This document shows positions 10,409 through 23,586 of a stretch of DNA of 64,000 nt, in pieces. Where the stretch lies: positions 1 to 64,000 of the forward strand of contig NW_027017974.1 of the NCBI RefSeq assembly GCF_032854445.1, in the 5' to 3' direction. Within the stretch, counting starts at the first letter, position 1; each line of letters begins with the position of its first letter. The notes below the pieces were generated by a model. It was given only the letters and a program-made list of their open reading frames with translations, was not told the DNA's origin and did no database searches. This DNA comes from Liolophura sinensis (lineage: Eukaryota; Mollusca; Polyplacophora; Chitonida; Chitonidae). A program made the translations under genes and the position numbers.

Positions 10409-13400
10409 ATGTGCCCTTCGGTAGCCCAGAAGACGTCAAATCTTTGGGCTAAGCCCATTTAACTCACCCAGCAATTGCCTTACTTCTAAGTCCAAGACAA
10501 TCTCAATGTCTTTATCTACGTGTAGAAAAACCACACCATTTGTACATGAAAAACATGAGGTACTTGATACAGTCTGCTGTAAAAAGTACAACTGAACACT
10601 GACCCACTTCAGTAAGGTGCCAAAAGATGCGGAATTGAGCCAGGCATCGGCAGCTGTTGAAAAATTGCAAATTTCCCTGGTTTCCATGGAGTAAGAGCCG
10701 TTGCTGTGCACGTGATTATGACATAAATGATCATTCAATTGTCACTACAGGCAAAAGTATTGGTCGGAAAGCAACGCGGATTGCACCATTCGATTTTTCG
10801 TCACAAAATACGTCGGATTAGCCTCTTACTAGTAGCACTGGAACAGTTTTTCCACTTTTGCATTTTTGCCTGGTCTTTTTGTTAATTGAAACCGGCTACA
10901 CTGTACTCTGTACACTCGCGACTGGTCATTACTAAATTCAACTTTTGACTATCAGTTATGTGCCCTTCGGTAGCCCAGAAGACCTGAAATCTTTGGGCCA
11001 AGCCCATTTAACTCACCCAGCAATTGTCTTACTTCTAAGTCCAAGACAATCTCAATGTCTTTATCTACGTGTAGAAAAACCACACCATTTGTACGTGAAA
11101 AACACAAGGTACTTGATACAGTCTGCTGTAAAAAGTACAACTGAACACTGACCCACTTCAGTAAGGTGCCAAAAGATGCGGAATTGAGCCAGGCATCGGC
11201 AGCTGTTACAAAATTGCAAATTTCCCTGGTTTCCATGGAGTAAGAGCCGTTGCTGGGCACATGATTATGACATAAATGATCATTCAATTGTCATTACAGC
11301 CAAAAGTATTGGTCGGAGAGCAACGCGGTTTGCACCATTCGATTTGTCATCACAAAATACGTCGGATTAGCCTCTTACCAGCAGCACTGGAACAGTTTTT
11401 CCACTTTTGCATTTTTACCTGGTGTTTTTGTTAATTGAAATCGGCTACACTGTACTCTGTACAATCGCGACTGGTTATTACTATATTCAACTTTTGACTA
11501 TAAGTTATGTGCCCTTCGGTAGCCCAGAAGACATCAAATCTTTCGGCTAAGCCTATTTAACTCACCCAGCAATTGCCTTACTTCTAAGTCCAAGACAATC
11601 TCAATGTCTTTATTTACGTGTAGAAAACCCACACCATTTGTACATAAAAAACACAAGGTACTTGATACAGTCTGCTGTAAAAAGTACAACTGACCACAGA
11701 CCCACATGAATAAGGTGCCAAAAGATGCGGAATTGAGCCAGGTATCGGCAGCTGTTGAAAAATTGCAAATTTCCCTGGTTTCCATGGAGTAAGAGCCGTT
11801 GCTGTGCACGTGATTATGACATAAATGATCATTCAATTGTCAGTAGAGCCAAAAGTATTGGTCGGAGAGCAACGCGGTTTGCACCATTCGATTTGTCGTC
11901 ACAAAATACGTCGGATTAGCCTCTTACCAGCAGCACTGGAACAATTTTTCCAATTTTGCATTTTTGCCTGGTATTTTTGTTAATTGAAATCGGCTACACT
12001 GTACTATGTACCATCGGGACGGGTCATTACTATATTCAACTTTTGACTATAAGTTATGTGCCCTTCGGTAGCCCAGAAGACGTCAAATCTTTGGGCTAAG
12101 CCCATTTAACTCACCCAGCAATTGCCTTACTTCTAAATCGAAGACAATCTCAATGTCTTTATCTACGTGTAGAAAAACCACACCATTTGTACATGAAAAA
12201 CACAAGGTACTTGATACAATCTCCTGTAAAAAGTACAACTGAACACTGACCCACTTCAGTAAGGTGCCAAAAGATGCGGAATTGAGCCAGGCATCGGCAG
12301 CTGTTGAAAAATTGCAAATTTCCCTGGTTTCCATGGAGTAAGAGCCGTTGCTGGGCACGTGATTATGACATAAATGATCATTGAATTGTCGCTACAGCAA
12401 AAAGTATTGGACGGAGAGCAACGCGGTTTGCACCATTCGATTTCTCGTCACAAAATACGTCGGATTAGCTTCTTACCAGCAGGACTGGAACAGTTTTTCC
12501 ACTTTTGCATTTTTACCTGGCCTTTTTGTTAATTGAAATCGGCTACACTGTACTCTGTACAATCGCGACTGGTCATTACTATATTTAACTTTTGACTATA
12601 AGTTATGTGCCCTTCGGTAGCCCAGAAGACCTGAAATCTTTGGGCCAAGCCTATTTATCTCACCCAGCAATTGTCTTACTTCTAAGTCCAAGACACTCTC
12701 AATGTCTTTATCTACGTGTAGAAAAACCACACCATTTGTACATAAAAAACACAAGGTACTTGATACAGTCTGCTGTAAAAAGTACAACTAAACACCGACC
12801 CACATTTATAAGGTGCCAAAAGATGCGGAAATGGGCCAGGCATCGGCAGCTGTTGAAAAATTGCAAATTTCCCTGGTTTCCATGGAGTAAGAGCCGTTGC
12901 TGGGCACGTGATTATGACATAAATAATCATTCAATTGTCACAACAGCCAAAAGTATTGGTCGGAGAGCAACGCGGTTTGCACCATTCGATTTGTCGTCAC
13001 AAAATACGTCGGATTAGCCTCTTACCAGCAGCACTGGAACAATTTTTCCAATTTTGCATTTTTGCCTGGTATTTTTGTTAATTGAAATCGGCTACACTGT
13101 ACTATGTACCATCGGGACTGGTCATTACTATATTCAACTTTTGACTATAAGTTATGTGCCCTTCCGTAGCCCAGAAGACGTCAAATCTTTGGGCTAAGCC
13201 CATTTAACTCACCCAGCAATTGCCTTACTTCTAAGTCGAAGACAATCTCAATGTCTTTATCTACGTGTAGAAAAACCACACCATTTGTACATGAAAAACA
13301 CAAGGTACTTGATACAATCTCCTGTAAAAAGTACAACTGAACACTGACCCACTTCAGTAAGGTGCCAAAAGATGCGGAATTGAGCCAGGCATCGGCAGCT

Positions 13401-15896
13401 GTTGAAAAATTGCAAATTTCCCTGGTTTCCATGGAGTAAGAGCCGTTGCTGGGCACGTGATTATGACATAAATGATCATTCAATTGTCACTACAGCCAAA
13501 AGTATTGGTCGGAGAGCAACGCGGTTTGCACCATTCGATTTCTCGTCACAAAATGCGTCGGATTAGCCTCTTACCAGCAGCTCTGGAACAGTTTTTCCAC
13601 TTTTGCATTTTTGCCTTGTCTTTTTGTTAATTGAAATCGTCTACACTGTACTCTGTACAATCGCGACTGGTCATTACTATATTCAACTTTTGACTATAAG
13701 TTATGTGCCCTTCGGTAGCCCAGAAGACCTGAAATCTTTCGGCTAAGCCCATTTAACTCACCCAGCAATTGCCTTACTTCTAAGTGCAAGACAATCTCAA
13801 TGTCTTTATCTACGTGTAGAAAAACCACACCATTTGTACGTGAAAAACACAAGGTACTTGATACAGTCTGCTGTAAAAAGTACAACTGAACACTGACCCA
13901 CATTTATAAGGTGCCAAAAGATGCGGAATTGAGCCAGGCATCGGCAGCTGTTGAAAAATTGCAAATTTCCCTGGTTTCCATGGAGTAAGAGCCGTTGCTA
14001 CGCACGTGATTATGACATCAATGATCATTGAATTGTCGCTACAGGCAAAAGTATTGGTCGGAGAGCAACGCGGTTTGCACCATTCGATTTCTCGTCACAA
14101 AATACGTTGCATTAGCCTCTTACTAGTAGCACTGGAACAGTTTTTCCACTTTTGCATTTTTGCCTGGTCTTTTTGTTAATTGAAACCGGCTACACTGTAC
14201 TCTGTACAATCGCGACTGGTCATTACTATATTCAACTTTTGACTATAAGTTATGTGCCCTTCGGTAGCCCAGAAGACCTGAAATCTTTGAGCCAAGCCTA
14301 TTTAACTCACCCAGCAATTGTCTTACTTCTAAGTGCAAGACAATCTCAATGTCTTTATCTACGTGTAGAAAAACCACACCATTTGTACATAAAAAACACA
14401 AGGTACTTGATACAGTCTGCTGTAAAAAGTACAACTAAAAACTGACCCACATTTATAAGGTGCCAAAAGATGCGGAATTGGGCCAGGCATCGGCAGCTGT
14501 TAAAAAATTGCAAATATCCCTGGTTTCCATGGAGTAAGAGCCGTTGCTGGGCACGTGATTATGACATAAATGATCATTCAATTGTCACAACAGCCAAAAG
14601 TATTGATCGGAGAGCAACGCGGTTTGCACCATTCGATTTGTCGTCACAAAATACGTCGGATTAGCCTCTTACCAGCAGCACTGGAACAATTTTTCCATTT
14701 TTGCATTTTTGCCTGGTCTTTTTGTTAATTGAAACCGGCTACACTGTACTATGTACCATCGGGACTGGTCAGTACTATATTCAACTTTTGACTATAAGTT
14801 ATGTGCCCTTCCGTAGCCCAGAAGACGTCAAATCTTTGGGCTAAGCCCATTTAACTCACCCAGCAATTGCCTTACTTCTAAGTCCAAGACAATCTCAATG
14901 TCTTTATCTACGTGTAGAAAAACCACACCATTTGTACATGAGAAACACAAGGTACTTGATACAGTCTCCTGTAAAAAGTACAACTGAACACTGACCCACA
15001 TTTATAAAGTGCCAAAAGATGCGGAATTGGGCCAGGCATCGGCAGCTGTTAAAAAATTGCAAATTTCCATGGTTTCCATGGAGTAAGAGCCGTTGCTGGG
15101 CAAGTGATTATGACATAAATGATCATTCAATTGTCGCTACAGCCAAAAGTATTGGTCGGAGAGCAACGCGGTTTGCACCATTCTATTTCTCGTCACAAAA
15201 TACGTCGGATTAGCCTCTTACCAGCAGCACTGGAACAGTTTTTCCACTTTTGCATTTTTGCCTGGTCTTTTTGTTAATTGAAATCGGCTACACTGTACTC
15301 TGTACAATCGCGACTGGTCATTACTATATTCAACTTTTGACTATAAGTTATGTGCCCTTCGAAGACCTGAAATCTTTGGGCTAAGCCCATTTAACTCACC
15401 CAGCAATTGCCTTACTTCTAAGTGCAAGACAATCTCAATGTCTTTATCTACGTGTAGAAAAACCACACCATTTGTACGTGAAAAACACAAGGTACTTGAT
15501 ACAGTCTGCTGTAAAAAAGTACAACTAAACACTGACCCACATTTATAAGGTGCCAAAAGATGCGGAATTGGGCCAGGCATCGGCAGCTGTTAAAAAATTG
15601 CAAATATCCCTGGTTTCCATGGAGTAAGAGCCGTTGCTGTGCACGTGATTATGACATAAATGATCATTCCATTGTCAGAAGAGCCAAAAGTATTGGTCGG
15701 AGAGCAACGCGGTTTGCACCATTCGATTTGTCGTCACAAAATACGTCGGATTAGCCTCTTACCAGCAGCACTGGAACAATTTTTCAATTTTCCAATTTTG
15801 CATTTTGCCTGGTATTTTTGTTAATTGAAATCGGCTACACTGTACTATGTACCATGGCAACTGGTCATTACTATATTCAACTTTTGACTATATGTT
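10409..15896. repeat. HOR region B, unit 2: 10-monomer variant
   Basis: Monomer starts are 10409, 10958, 11507, 12056, 12605, 13154, 13703, 14252, 14801 and 15350. The first five match unit 1 copy for copy, including TTGGACGG near 12408. The sixth (13154, CCGTAGCC with CTCCTG) has no counterpart in unit 1. The next two match the seventh-eighth-type monomers 7114 and 7663. The ninth (14801) carries ATGAGAAACAC. The last (15350) is a counterpart of 9859 with a 9-bp deletion. The unit is therefore a deletion and substitution derivative of the 11-monomer form, 5488 bp long. Confidence 0.85.
15350..15896. repeat. Monomer with a 9-bp deletion and a small T-rich duplication
   Basis: At 15357-15363 the normal CCTTCGGTAGCCCAGAAGAC reads CCTTCGAAGAC, a loss of 9 bases. 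Near its end (about 15777-15800) a CAATTTTT-type block is duplicated, giving CAATTTTTCAATTTTCCAA. The sister copy at 9859 has neither change. The two changes nearly cancel, so the copy is 547 bp. Confidence 0.85.
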
Positions 15897-17546
15897 ATGT
15901 GCCCTTCGGTAGCCCAGAAGACGTCAAATCTTTGGGCTAAGCCCATTTAACTCACCCAGCAATTGCCTTACTTCTAAGTCCAAGACAATCTCAATGTCTT
16001 TATCTACGTGTAGAAAAACCACACCATTTGTACATGAAAAACATGAGGTACTTGATACAGTCTGCTGTAAAAAGTACAACTGAACACTGACCCCACTTCA
16101 GTAAGGTGCCAAAAGATGCGGAATTGAGCCAGGCATCGGCAGCTGTTGAAAAATTGCAAATTTCCCTGGTTTCCATGGAGTAAGAGCCGTTGCTGTGCAC
16201 GTGATTATGACATAAATGATCATTCAATTGTCACTACAGGCAAAAGTATTGGTCGGAAAGCAACGCGGATTGCACCATTCGATTTTTCGTCACAAAATAC
16301 GTCGGATTAGCCTCTTACTAGTAGCACTGGAACAGTTTTTCCACTTTTGCATTTTTGCCTGGTCTTTTTGTTAATTGAAACCGGCTACACTGTACTCTGT
16401 ACACTCGCGACTGGTCATTACTAAATTCAACTTTTGACTATCAGTTATGTGCCCTTCGGTAGCCCAGAAGACCTGAAATCTTTGGGCCAAGCCCATTTAA
16501 CTCACCCAGCAATTGTCTTACTTCTAAGTCCAAGACAATCTCAATGTCTTTATCTACGTGTAGAAAAACCACACCATTTGTACGTGAAAAACACAAGGTA
16601 CTTGATACAGTCTGCTGTAAAAAGTACAACTGAACACTGACCCACTTCAGTAAGGTGCCAAAAGATGCGGAATTGAGCCAGGCATCGGCAGCTGTTACAA
16701 AATTGCAATTTCCCTGGTTTCCATGGAGTAAGAGCCGTTGCTGGGCACATGATTATGACATAAATGATCATTCAATTGTCATTACAGCCAAAAGTATTGG
16801 TCGGAGAGCAACGCGGTTTGCACCATTCGATTTGTCATCACAAAATACGTCGGATTAGCCTCTTACCAGCAGCACTGGAACAGTTTTTCCACTTTTGCAT
16901 TTTTACCTGGTGTTTTTGTTAATTGAAATCGGCTACACTGTACTCTGTACAATCGCGACTGGTTATTACTATATTCAACTTTTGACTATAAGTTATGTGC
17001 CCTTCCGGTAGCCCAGAAGACATCAAATCTTTCGGCTAAGCCTATTTAACTCACCCAGCAATTGCCTTACTTCTAAGTCCAAGACAATCTCAATGTCTTT
17101 ATTTACGTGTAGAAAACCCACACCATTTGTACATAAAAAAACACAAGGTACTTGATACAGTCTGCTGTAAAAAAGTACAACTGACCACAGACCCACATGA
17201 ATAAGGTGCCAAAAGATGCGGAATTGAGCCAGGTATCGGCAGCTGTTGAAAAATTGCAAATTTCCCTGGTTTCCATGGAGTAAGAGCCGTTGCTGTGCAC
17301 GTGATTATGACATAAATGATCATTCAATTGTCAGTAGAGCCAAAAGTATTGGTCGGAGAGCAACGCGGTTTGCACCATTCGATTTGTCGTCACAAAATAC
17401 GTCGGATTAGCCTCTTACCAGCAGCACTGGAACAATTTTTCCAATTTTGCATTTTTGCCTGGTATTTTTGTTAATTGAAATCGGCTACACTGTACTATGT
17501 ACCATCGGGACGGGTCATTACTATATTCAACTTTTGACTATAAGTT
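15350..17546. other. Indel-rich zone 2
   Basis: Lengths of the four monomers are 547, 550, 548 and 552. Besides the 9-bp deletion there are 1-base changes absent from the sister copies at 9859-12055: GACCCCACTTC (about 16090), TTGCAATTTCCC (about 16704), CCTTCCGGTAG (about 17002), ATAAAAAAACAC (about 17131) and GTAAAAAAGTAC (about 17167). Confidence 0.65.
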
Positions 17547-20500
17547 ATGTGCCCTTCGGTAGCCCAGAAGACGTCAAATCTTTGGGCTAAGCCCATTTAA
17601 CTCACCCAGCAATTGCCTTACTTCTAAATCGAAGACAATCTCAATGTCTTTATCTACGTGTAGAAAAACCACACCATTTGTACATGAAAAACACAAGGTA
17701 CTTGATACAATCTCCTGTAAAAAGTACAACTGAACACTGACCCACTTCAGTAAGGTGCCAAAAGATGCGGAATTGAGCCAGGCATCGGCAGCTGTTGAAA
17801 AATTGCAAATTTCCCTGGTTTCCATGGAGTAAGAGCCGTTGCTGGGCACGTGATTATGACATAAATGATCATTGAATTGTCGCTACAGCAAAAAGTATTG
17901 GACGGAGAGCAACGCGGTTTGCACCATTCGATTTCTCGTCACAAAATACGTCGGATTAGCTTCTTACCAGCAGGACTGGAACAGTTTTTCCACTTTTGCA
18001 TTTTTGCCTGGCCTTTTTGTTAATTGAAATCGGCTACACTGTACTCTGTACAATCGCGACTGGTCATTACTATATTTAACTTTTGACTATAAGTTATGTG
18101 CCCTTCGGTAGCCCAGAAGACCTGAAATCTTTGGGCCAAGCCTATTTATCTCACCCAGCAATTGTCTTACTTCTAAGTCCAAGACACTCTCAATGTCTTA
18201 TCTACGTGTAGAAAAACCACACCATTTGTACATAAAAAACACAAGGTACTTGATACAGTCTGCTGTAAAAAGTACAACTAAACACCGACCCACATTTATA
18301 AGGTGCCAAAAGATGCGGAAATGGGGCCAGGCATCGGCAGCTGTTGAAAAATTGCAAATTTCCCTGGTTTCCATGGAGTAAGAGCCGTTGCTGGGCACGT
18401 GATTATGACATAAATGATCATTCAATTGTCACTACAGCCAAAAGTATTGGTCGGAGAGCAACGCGGTTTGCACCATTCGATTTCTCGTCACAAAATACGT
18501 CGGATTAGCCTCTTACCAGCAGCTCTGGAACAGTTTTTCCACTTTTGCATTTTTGCCTTGTCTTTTTGTTAATTGAAATCGTCTACACTGTACTCTGTAC
18601 AATCGCGACTGGTCATTACTATATTCAACTTTTGACTATAAGTTATGTGCCCTTCGGTAGCCCAGAAGACCTGAAATCTTTGGGCTAAGCCCATTTAACT
18701 CACCCAGCAATTGCCTTACTTCTAAGTGCAAGACAATCTCAATGTCTTTATCTACGTGTAGAAAAACCACACCATTTGTACGTGAAAAACACAAGGTACT
18801 TGATACAGTCTGCTGTAAAAAGTACAACTGAACACTGACCCACATTTATAAGGTGCCAAAAGATGCGGAATTGAGCCAGGCATCGGCAGCTGTTGAAAAA
18901 TTGCAAATTTCCCTGGTTTCCATGGAGTAAGAGCCGTTGCTGGGCACGTGATTATGACATCAATGATCATTGAATTGTCGCTACAGGCAAAAGTATTGGT
19001 CGGAGAGCAACGCGGTTTGCACCATTCGATTTCTCGTCACAAAATACGTTGCATTAGCCTCTTACTAGTAGCACTGGAACAGTTTTTCCACTTTTGCATT
19101 TTTGCCTGGTCTTTTTGTTAATTGAAACCGGCTACACTGTACTCTGTACAATCGCGACTGGTCATTACTATATTCAACTTTTGACTATAAGTTATGTGCC
19201 CTTCGGTAGCCCAGAAGACCTGAAATCTTTGAGCCAAGCCTATTTAACTCACCCAGCAATTGTCTTACTTCTAAGTGCAAGACAATCTCAATGTCTTTAT
19301 CTACGTGTAGAAAAACCACACCATTTGTACATAAAAAACACAAGGTACTTGATACAGTCTGCTGTAAAAAGTACAACTGAACACTGACCCACTTCAGTAA
19401 GGTGCCAAAAGATGCGGAATTGGGCCAGGAATCGGCAGCTGTTGAAATATTGCAAATTTCCCTGGTTTCCACGGAGTAAGAGCCGTTGCTGGGCACGTGA
19501 TTATGACATAAATGATCATTCAATTGTCACAACAGCCAAAAGTATTGATCGGAGAGCAACGCGGTTTGCACCATTCGATTTGTCGTCACAAAATACGTCG
19601 GATTAGCCTCTTACCAGCAGCACTGGAACAATTTTTCCACTTTTGCATTTTTGCCTGGTCTTTTTGTTAATTGAAATCGGCTACACTGTACTATGTACCA
19701 TCGGGACTGGTCAGTACTATATTCAACTTTTGACTATAAGTTATGTGCCCTTCCGTAGCCCAGAAGGCGTCAAATCTTTGGGCTAAGCCCATTTAACTCA
19801 TCCATCAATTGCCTTACTTCTAAGTGCAAGACAATCTCAATGTCTTTATCTACGTGTAGAAAAACCAGACCATTTGTACATGAAAAACACAAGGTACTTG
19901 ATACAGTCTGCTGTAAAAAGTACAACTAAACACTGACCCACTTCAGTAAGGTGCCAAAAGATGCGGAATTGAGCCAGGCATCGGCAGCTGTTGAAAAATT
20001 GCAAATTTCCCTGGTTTCCATGGAGTAAGAGCCGTTGCTGGGCACGTGATTATGACATAAATGATCGTTCAATTGTCGCTATAGCCAAAAGTATTGGTCG
20101 GAGAGCAACGCGGTTTGCACCATTCGATTTCTCGTCACAAAATACGTCGGATTAGCCTCTTACTAGTAGCACTGGAACAGTTTTTTCCACTTTTGCATTT
20201 TTGCCTGGTCTTTTTGTTAATTGAAACCGGCTACACTGTACTCTGTACAATCGCGACTGGTCATTACTATATTCAACTTTTGACTATAAGTTATGTGACC
20301 TTCGGTAGCCCAGAAGACCTGAAATCTTTGGGCTAAGCCCATTTATCTCACCCAGCAAAGGTCTTACTTCTAAGTCCAAGACAGTCTCAATGTCTTTATC
20401 TACGTGTAGAAAAACCACACCATTTGTACATGAAAAACACAAGGTACTTGATACAGTCTGCTGTAAAAAGTACAACTGAACACTGACCCACTTCAGTAAG

Positions 20501-21939
20501 GTGCCAAAAGATGTGGAATTGAGCCAGGCATCGGCAGCTGTTGAAAAATTGCAAATTTCCCTGGTTTCTATGGAGTAAGAGCCGTTGCTGGGCACGTGAT
20601 TATGACATAAATGATCATTCAATTGTCACTACAGCCAAAAGTATTGGTCGGAGAGCAGCGCGGTTTGCACCATTCGATTTGTCGTCACAAAATACGTCGG
20701 ATTAGCCTCTTACCAGCAGGACTGGAACAGTTTTTCCACTTTTGCATTTTTGCCTGGCCTTTTTGTTAATTGAAATCGGCTACACTGTACTCTGTACAAT
20801 CGCGACTGGTCATTACTATATTCAACTTTTGACTATAAGTTATGTGCCCTTCGGTAGCCCAGAGGGCCTGAAATCTTTGAGCCAAGCCCATTTAACTCAC
20901 CCAGCAATTGCCTTACTTCTAAGTCCAAGACAATCTCAAAGTCTTTATCTACGTGTAGAAAAACCACACCATTTGTACGTGAAAAACACAAGGTACTTGA
21001 TACAGTCTGCTGTAAAAAAGTACAACTAAACACTGACCCACATTTATAAGGTGCCAAAAGATGCGGAATTGGGCCAGGCATCGGCAGCTGTTAAAAATTG
21101 CAAATATCCCTGGTTTCCATGGAGTAAGAGCCGTTGCTGGGCACGTGATTATGACATAAATGATCATTCAATTGTCACTACAGCCAAAAGTATTGGTCGG
21201 AGAGCAACGCGGTTTGCACCATTCGATTTGTCGTCAGAAAATACGTCGGATTAGCCTCTTACCAGCAGGACTGGAACAGTTTTTCCACTTTTGCATTTTT
21301 GCCTGGCCTTTTTGTTAATTGAAATCGGCTACACTGTACTCTGTACAATCGCGACTGGTCATTACTATATTCAACTTTTGACTATAAGTTATGTGCCCTT
21401 CGGTAGCCCAGAGGACCTGAAATCTTTGGGCCAAGCCTATTTATCTCACCCAGCAATTGTCTTACTTCTAAGTCCAAGACAATCTCAATGTCTTTATCTA
21501 CGTGTAGAAAAACCAGACCATTTGTACATAAAAAACACAAGGTACTTGATACAGTCTGCTGTAAAAAGTACAACTGAACACTGACCCACATTTATAAGGT
21601 GCCAAAAGATGCGGAATTGGGCCAGGCATCGGCAGCTGTTGAAAAATTGCAAATATCCCTGGTTTCCATGGAGTAAGAGCCGTTGCTGGGCACGTGATTA
21701 TGACATAAATGATCATTTAATTGTCACAACAGCCAAAAGTATTGATCGGAGAGAAACGCGGTTTGCACCATTCGATTTGTCGTCACAAAATACGTCGGAT
21801 TAGCCTCTTACCAGCAGCACTAGAACAATTTTTCCAATTTTGCATTTTTGCCTGGTCTTTTTGTTAATTGAAATCGGATACACTGTACTATGTACCATCG
21901 GGACGGGTCATTACTATATTCAACTTTTGACTATAAGTT
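15897..21939. repeat. HOR region B, unit 3: 11 monomers
   Basis: Monomer starts are 15897, 16447, 16995, 17547, 18096, 18645, 19194, 19743, 20293, 20842 and 21391. Monomers one to nine are direct counterparts of 4369-8761 at a constant offset of 11528-11532 bases, sharing private variants such as CATCCATCAATTG (19743) and CAGCAAAGG (20293). The tenth starts like 9310 (AGAGGGCCTG) but continues as the 9859 class with GTAAAAAAGTAC. The eleventh (21391, GAGGACCTG) reappears at 26881. Small indels occur in the first three monomers. Confidence 0.86.
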
Positions 21940-23586
21940 ATGTGCCCTTCGGTAGCCCAGAAGACGTCAAATCTTTGGGCTAAGCCCATTTAACTCACCC
22001 AGCAATTGCCTTACTTCTAAATCGAAGACAATCTCAATGTCTTTATCTACGTGTAGAAAAACCACACCATTTGTACATGAAAAACACAAGGTACTTGATA
22101 CAATCTCCTGTAAAAAGTACAACTGAACACTGACCCACTTCAGTAAGGTGCCAAAAGATGCGGAATTGAGCCAGGCATCGGCAGCTGTTGAAAAATTGCA
22201 AATTTCCCTGGTTTCCATGGAGTAAGAGCCGTTGCTGGGCACGTGATTATGACATAAATGATCATTGAATTGTCGCTACAGCAAAAAGTATTGGACGGAG
22301 AGCAACGCGGTTTGCACCATTCGATTTCTCGTCACAAAATACGTCGGATTAGCCTCTTACCAGCAGCACTGGAACAGTTTTTCCACTTTTGCATTTTTGC
22401 CTGGCCTTTTTGTTAATTGAAATCGGCTACACTGTACTCTGTACAATCGCGACTGGTCATTACTATATTTAACTTTTGACTATAAGTTATGTGCCCTTCG
22501 GTAGCCCAGAAGACCTGAAATCTTTGGGCCAAGCCTATTTATCTCACCCAGCAATTGTCTTACTTCTAAGTCCAAGACACTCTCAATGTCTTTATCTACG
22601 TGTAGAAAAACCACACCATTTGTACATAAAAAACACAAGGTACTTGATACAGTCTGCTGTAAAAAGTACAACTAAACACCGACCCACATTTATAAGGTGC
22701 CAAAAGATGCGGAAATGGGCCAGGCATCGGCAGCTGTTGAAAAATTGCAAATATCCCTGGTTTCCATGGAGTAAGAGCCGTTGCTGGGCACGTGATTATG
22801 ACATAAATGATCATTCAATTGTCACAACAGCCAAAAGTATTGGTCGGAGAGCAACGCGGTTTGCACCATTCGATTTGTCGTCACAAAATACGTCGGATTA
22901 GCCTCTTACCAGCAGCACTGGATCAATTTTTCCAATTTTGCATTTTTGCCTGGTATTTTTGTTAATTGAAATCGGCTACACTGTACTATGTACCATCGGG
23001 ACTGGTCATTACTATATTCAACTTTTGACTATAAGTTATGTGCCCTTCCGTAGCCCAGAAGACGTCAAATCTTTGGGCTAAGCCCATTTAACTCACCCAG
23101 CAATTGCCTTACTTCTAAGTCGAAGACAATCTCAATGTCTTTATCTACGTGTAGAAAAACCACACCATTTGTACATGAAAAACACAAGGTACTTGATACA
23201 ATCTCCTGTAAAAAGTACAACTAAACACTGACCCACTTCAGTAAGGTGCCAAAAGATGCGGAATTGAGCCAGGCATCGGCAGGTGTTGAAAAATTGCAAA
23301 TTTCCCTGGTTTCCATGGAGTAAGAGCCGTTGCTGGGCACGTGATTATGACATAAATGATCATTCAATTGTCACTACAGCCAAAAGTTTTGGTCGGAGAG
23401 CAACGCGGTTTGCACCATTCGATTTGTCGTCACAAAATACGTCGGATTAGCCTCTTACCAGCAGCTCTGGAACAGTTTTTCCACTTTTGCATTTTTGCCT
23501 GGTCTTTTTGTTAATTGAAATCGGCTACACTGTACTCTGTACAATCGCGACTGGTCATTACTATATTCAACTTTTCACTATAAGTT
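21940..23586. repeat. HOR region B, truncated fourth unit: 3 monomers
   Basis: Monomer starts are 21940, 22489 and 23038. The first two are near copies of 6016 and 6565. They share TTGGACGG, CTAAATCGAAG and GACACTCTC, and I noticed about one difference over the first 400 bases. The third matches 13154 of unit 2 (CCGTAGCC, CTCCTG). The TTGGACGG monomer thus recurs at 6016, 12056, 17547 and 21940, with intervals of 11, 10 and 8 monomers. This shows stepwise loss or gain of whole monomers. Confidence 0.82.

Noticed and set aside
15897-17546. Indels in this zone as evidence of relaxed selection on an old unit
   Set aside because: They are mostly single-base run-length changes next to clean sister copies, so sequencing or consensus error is the simpler explanation.
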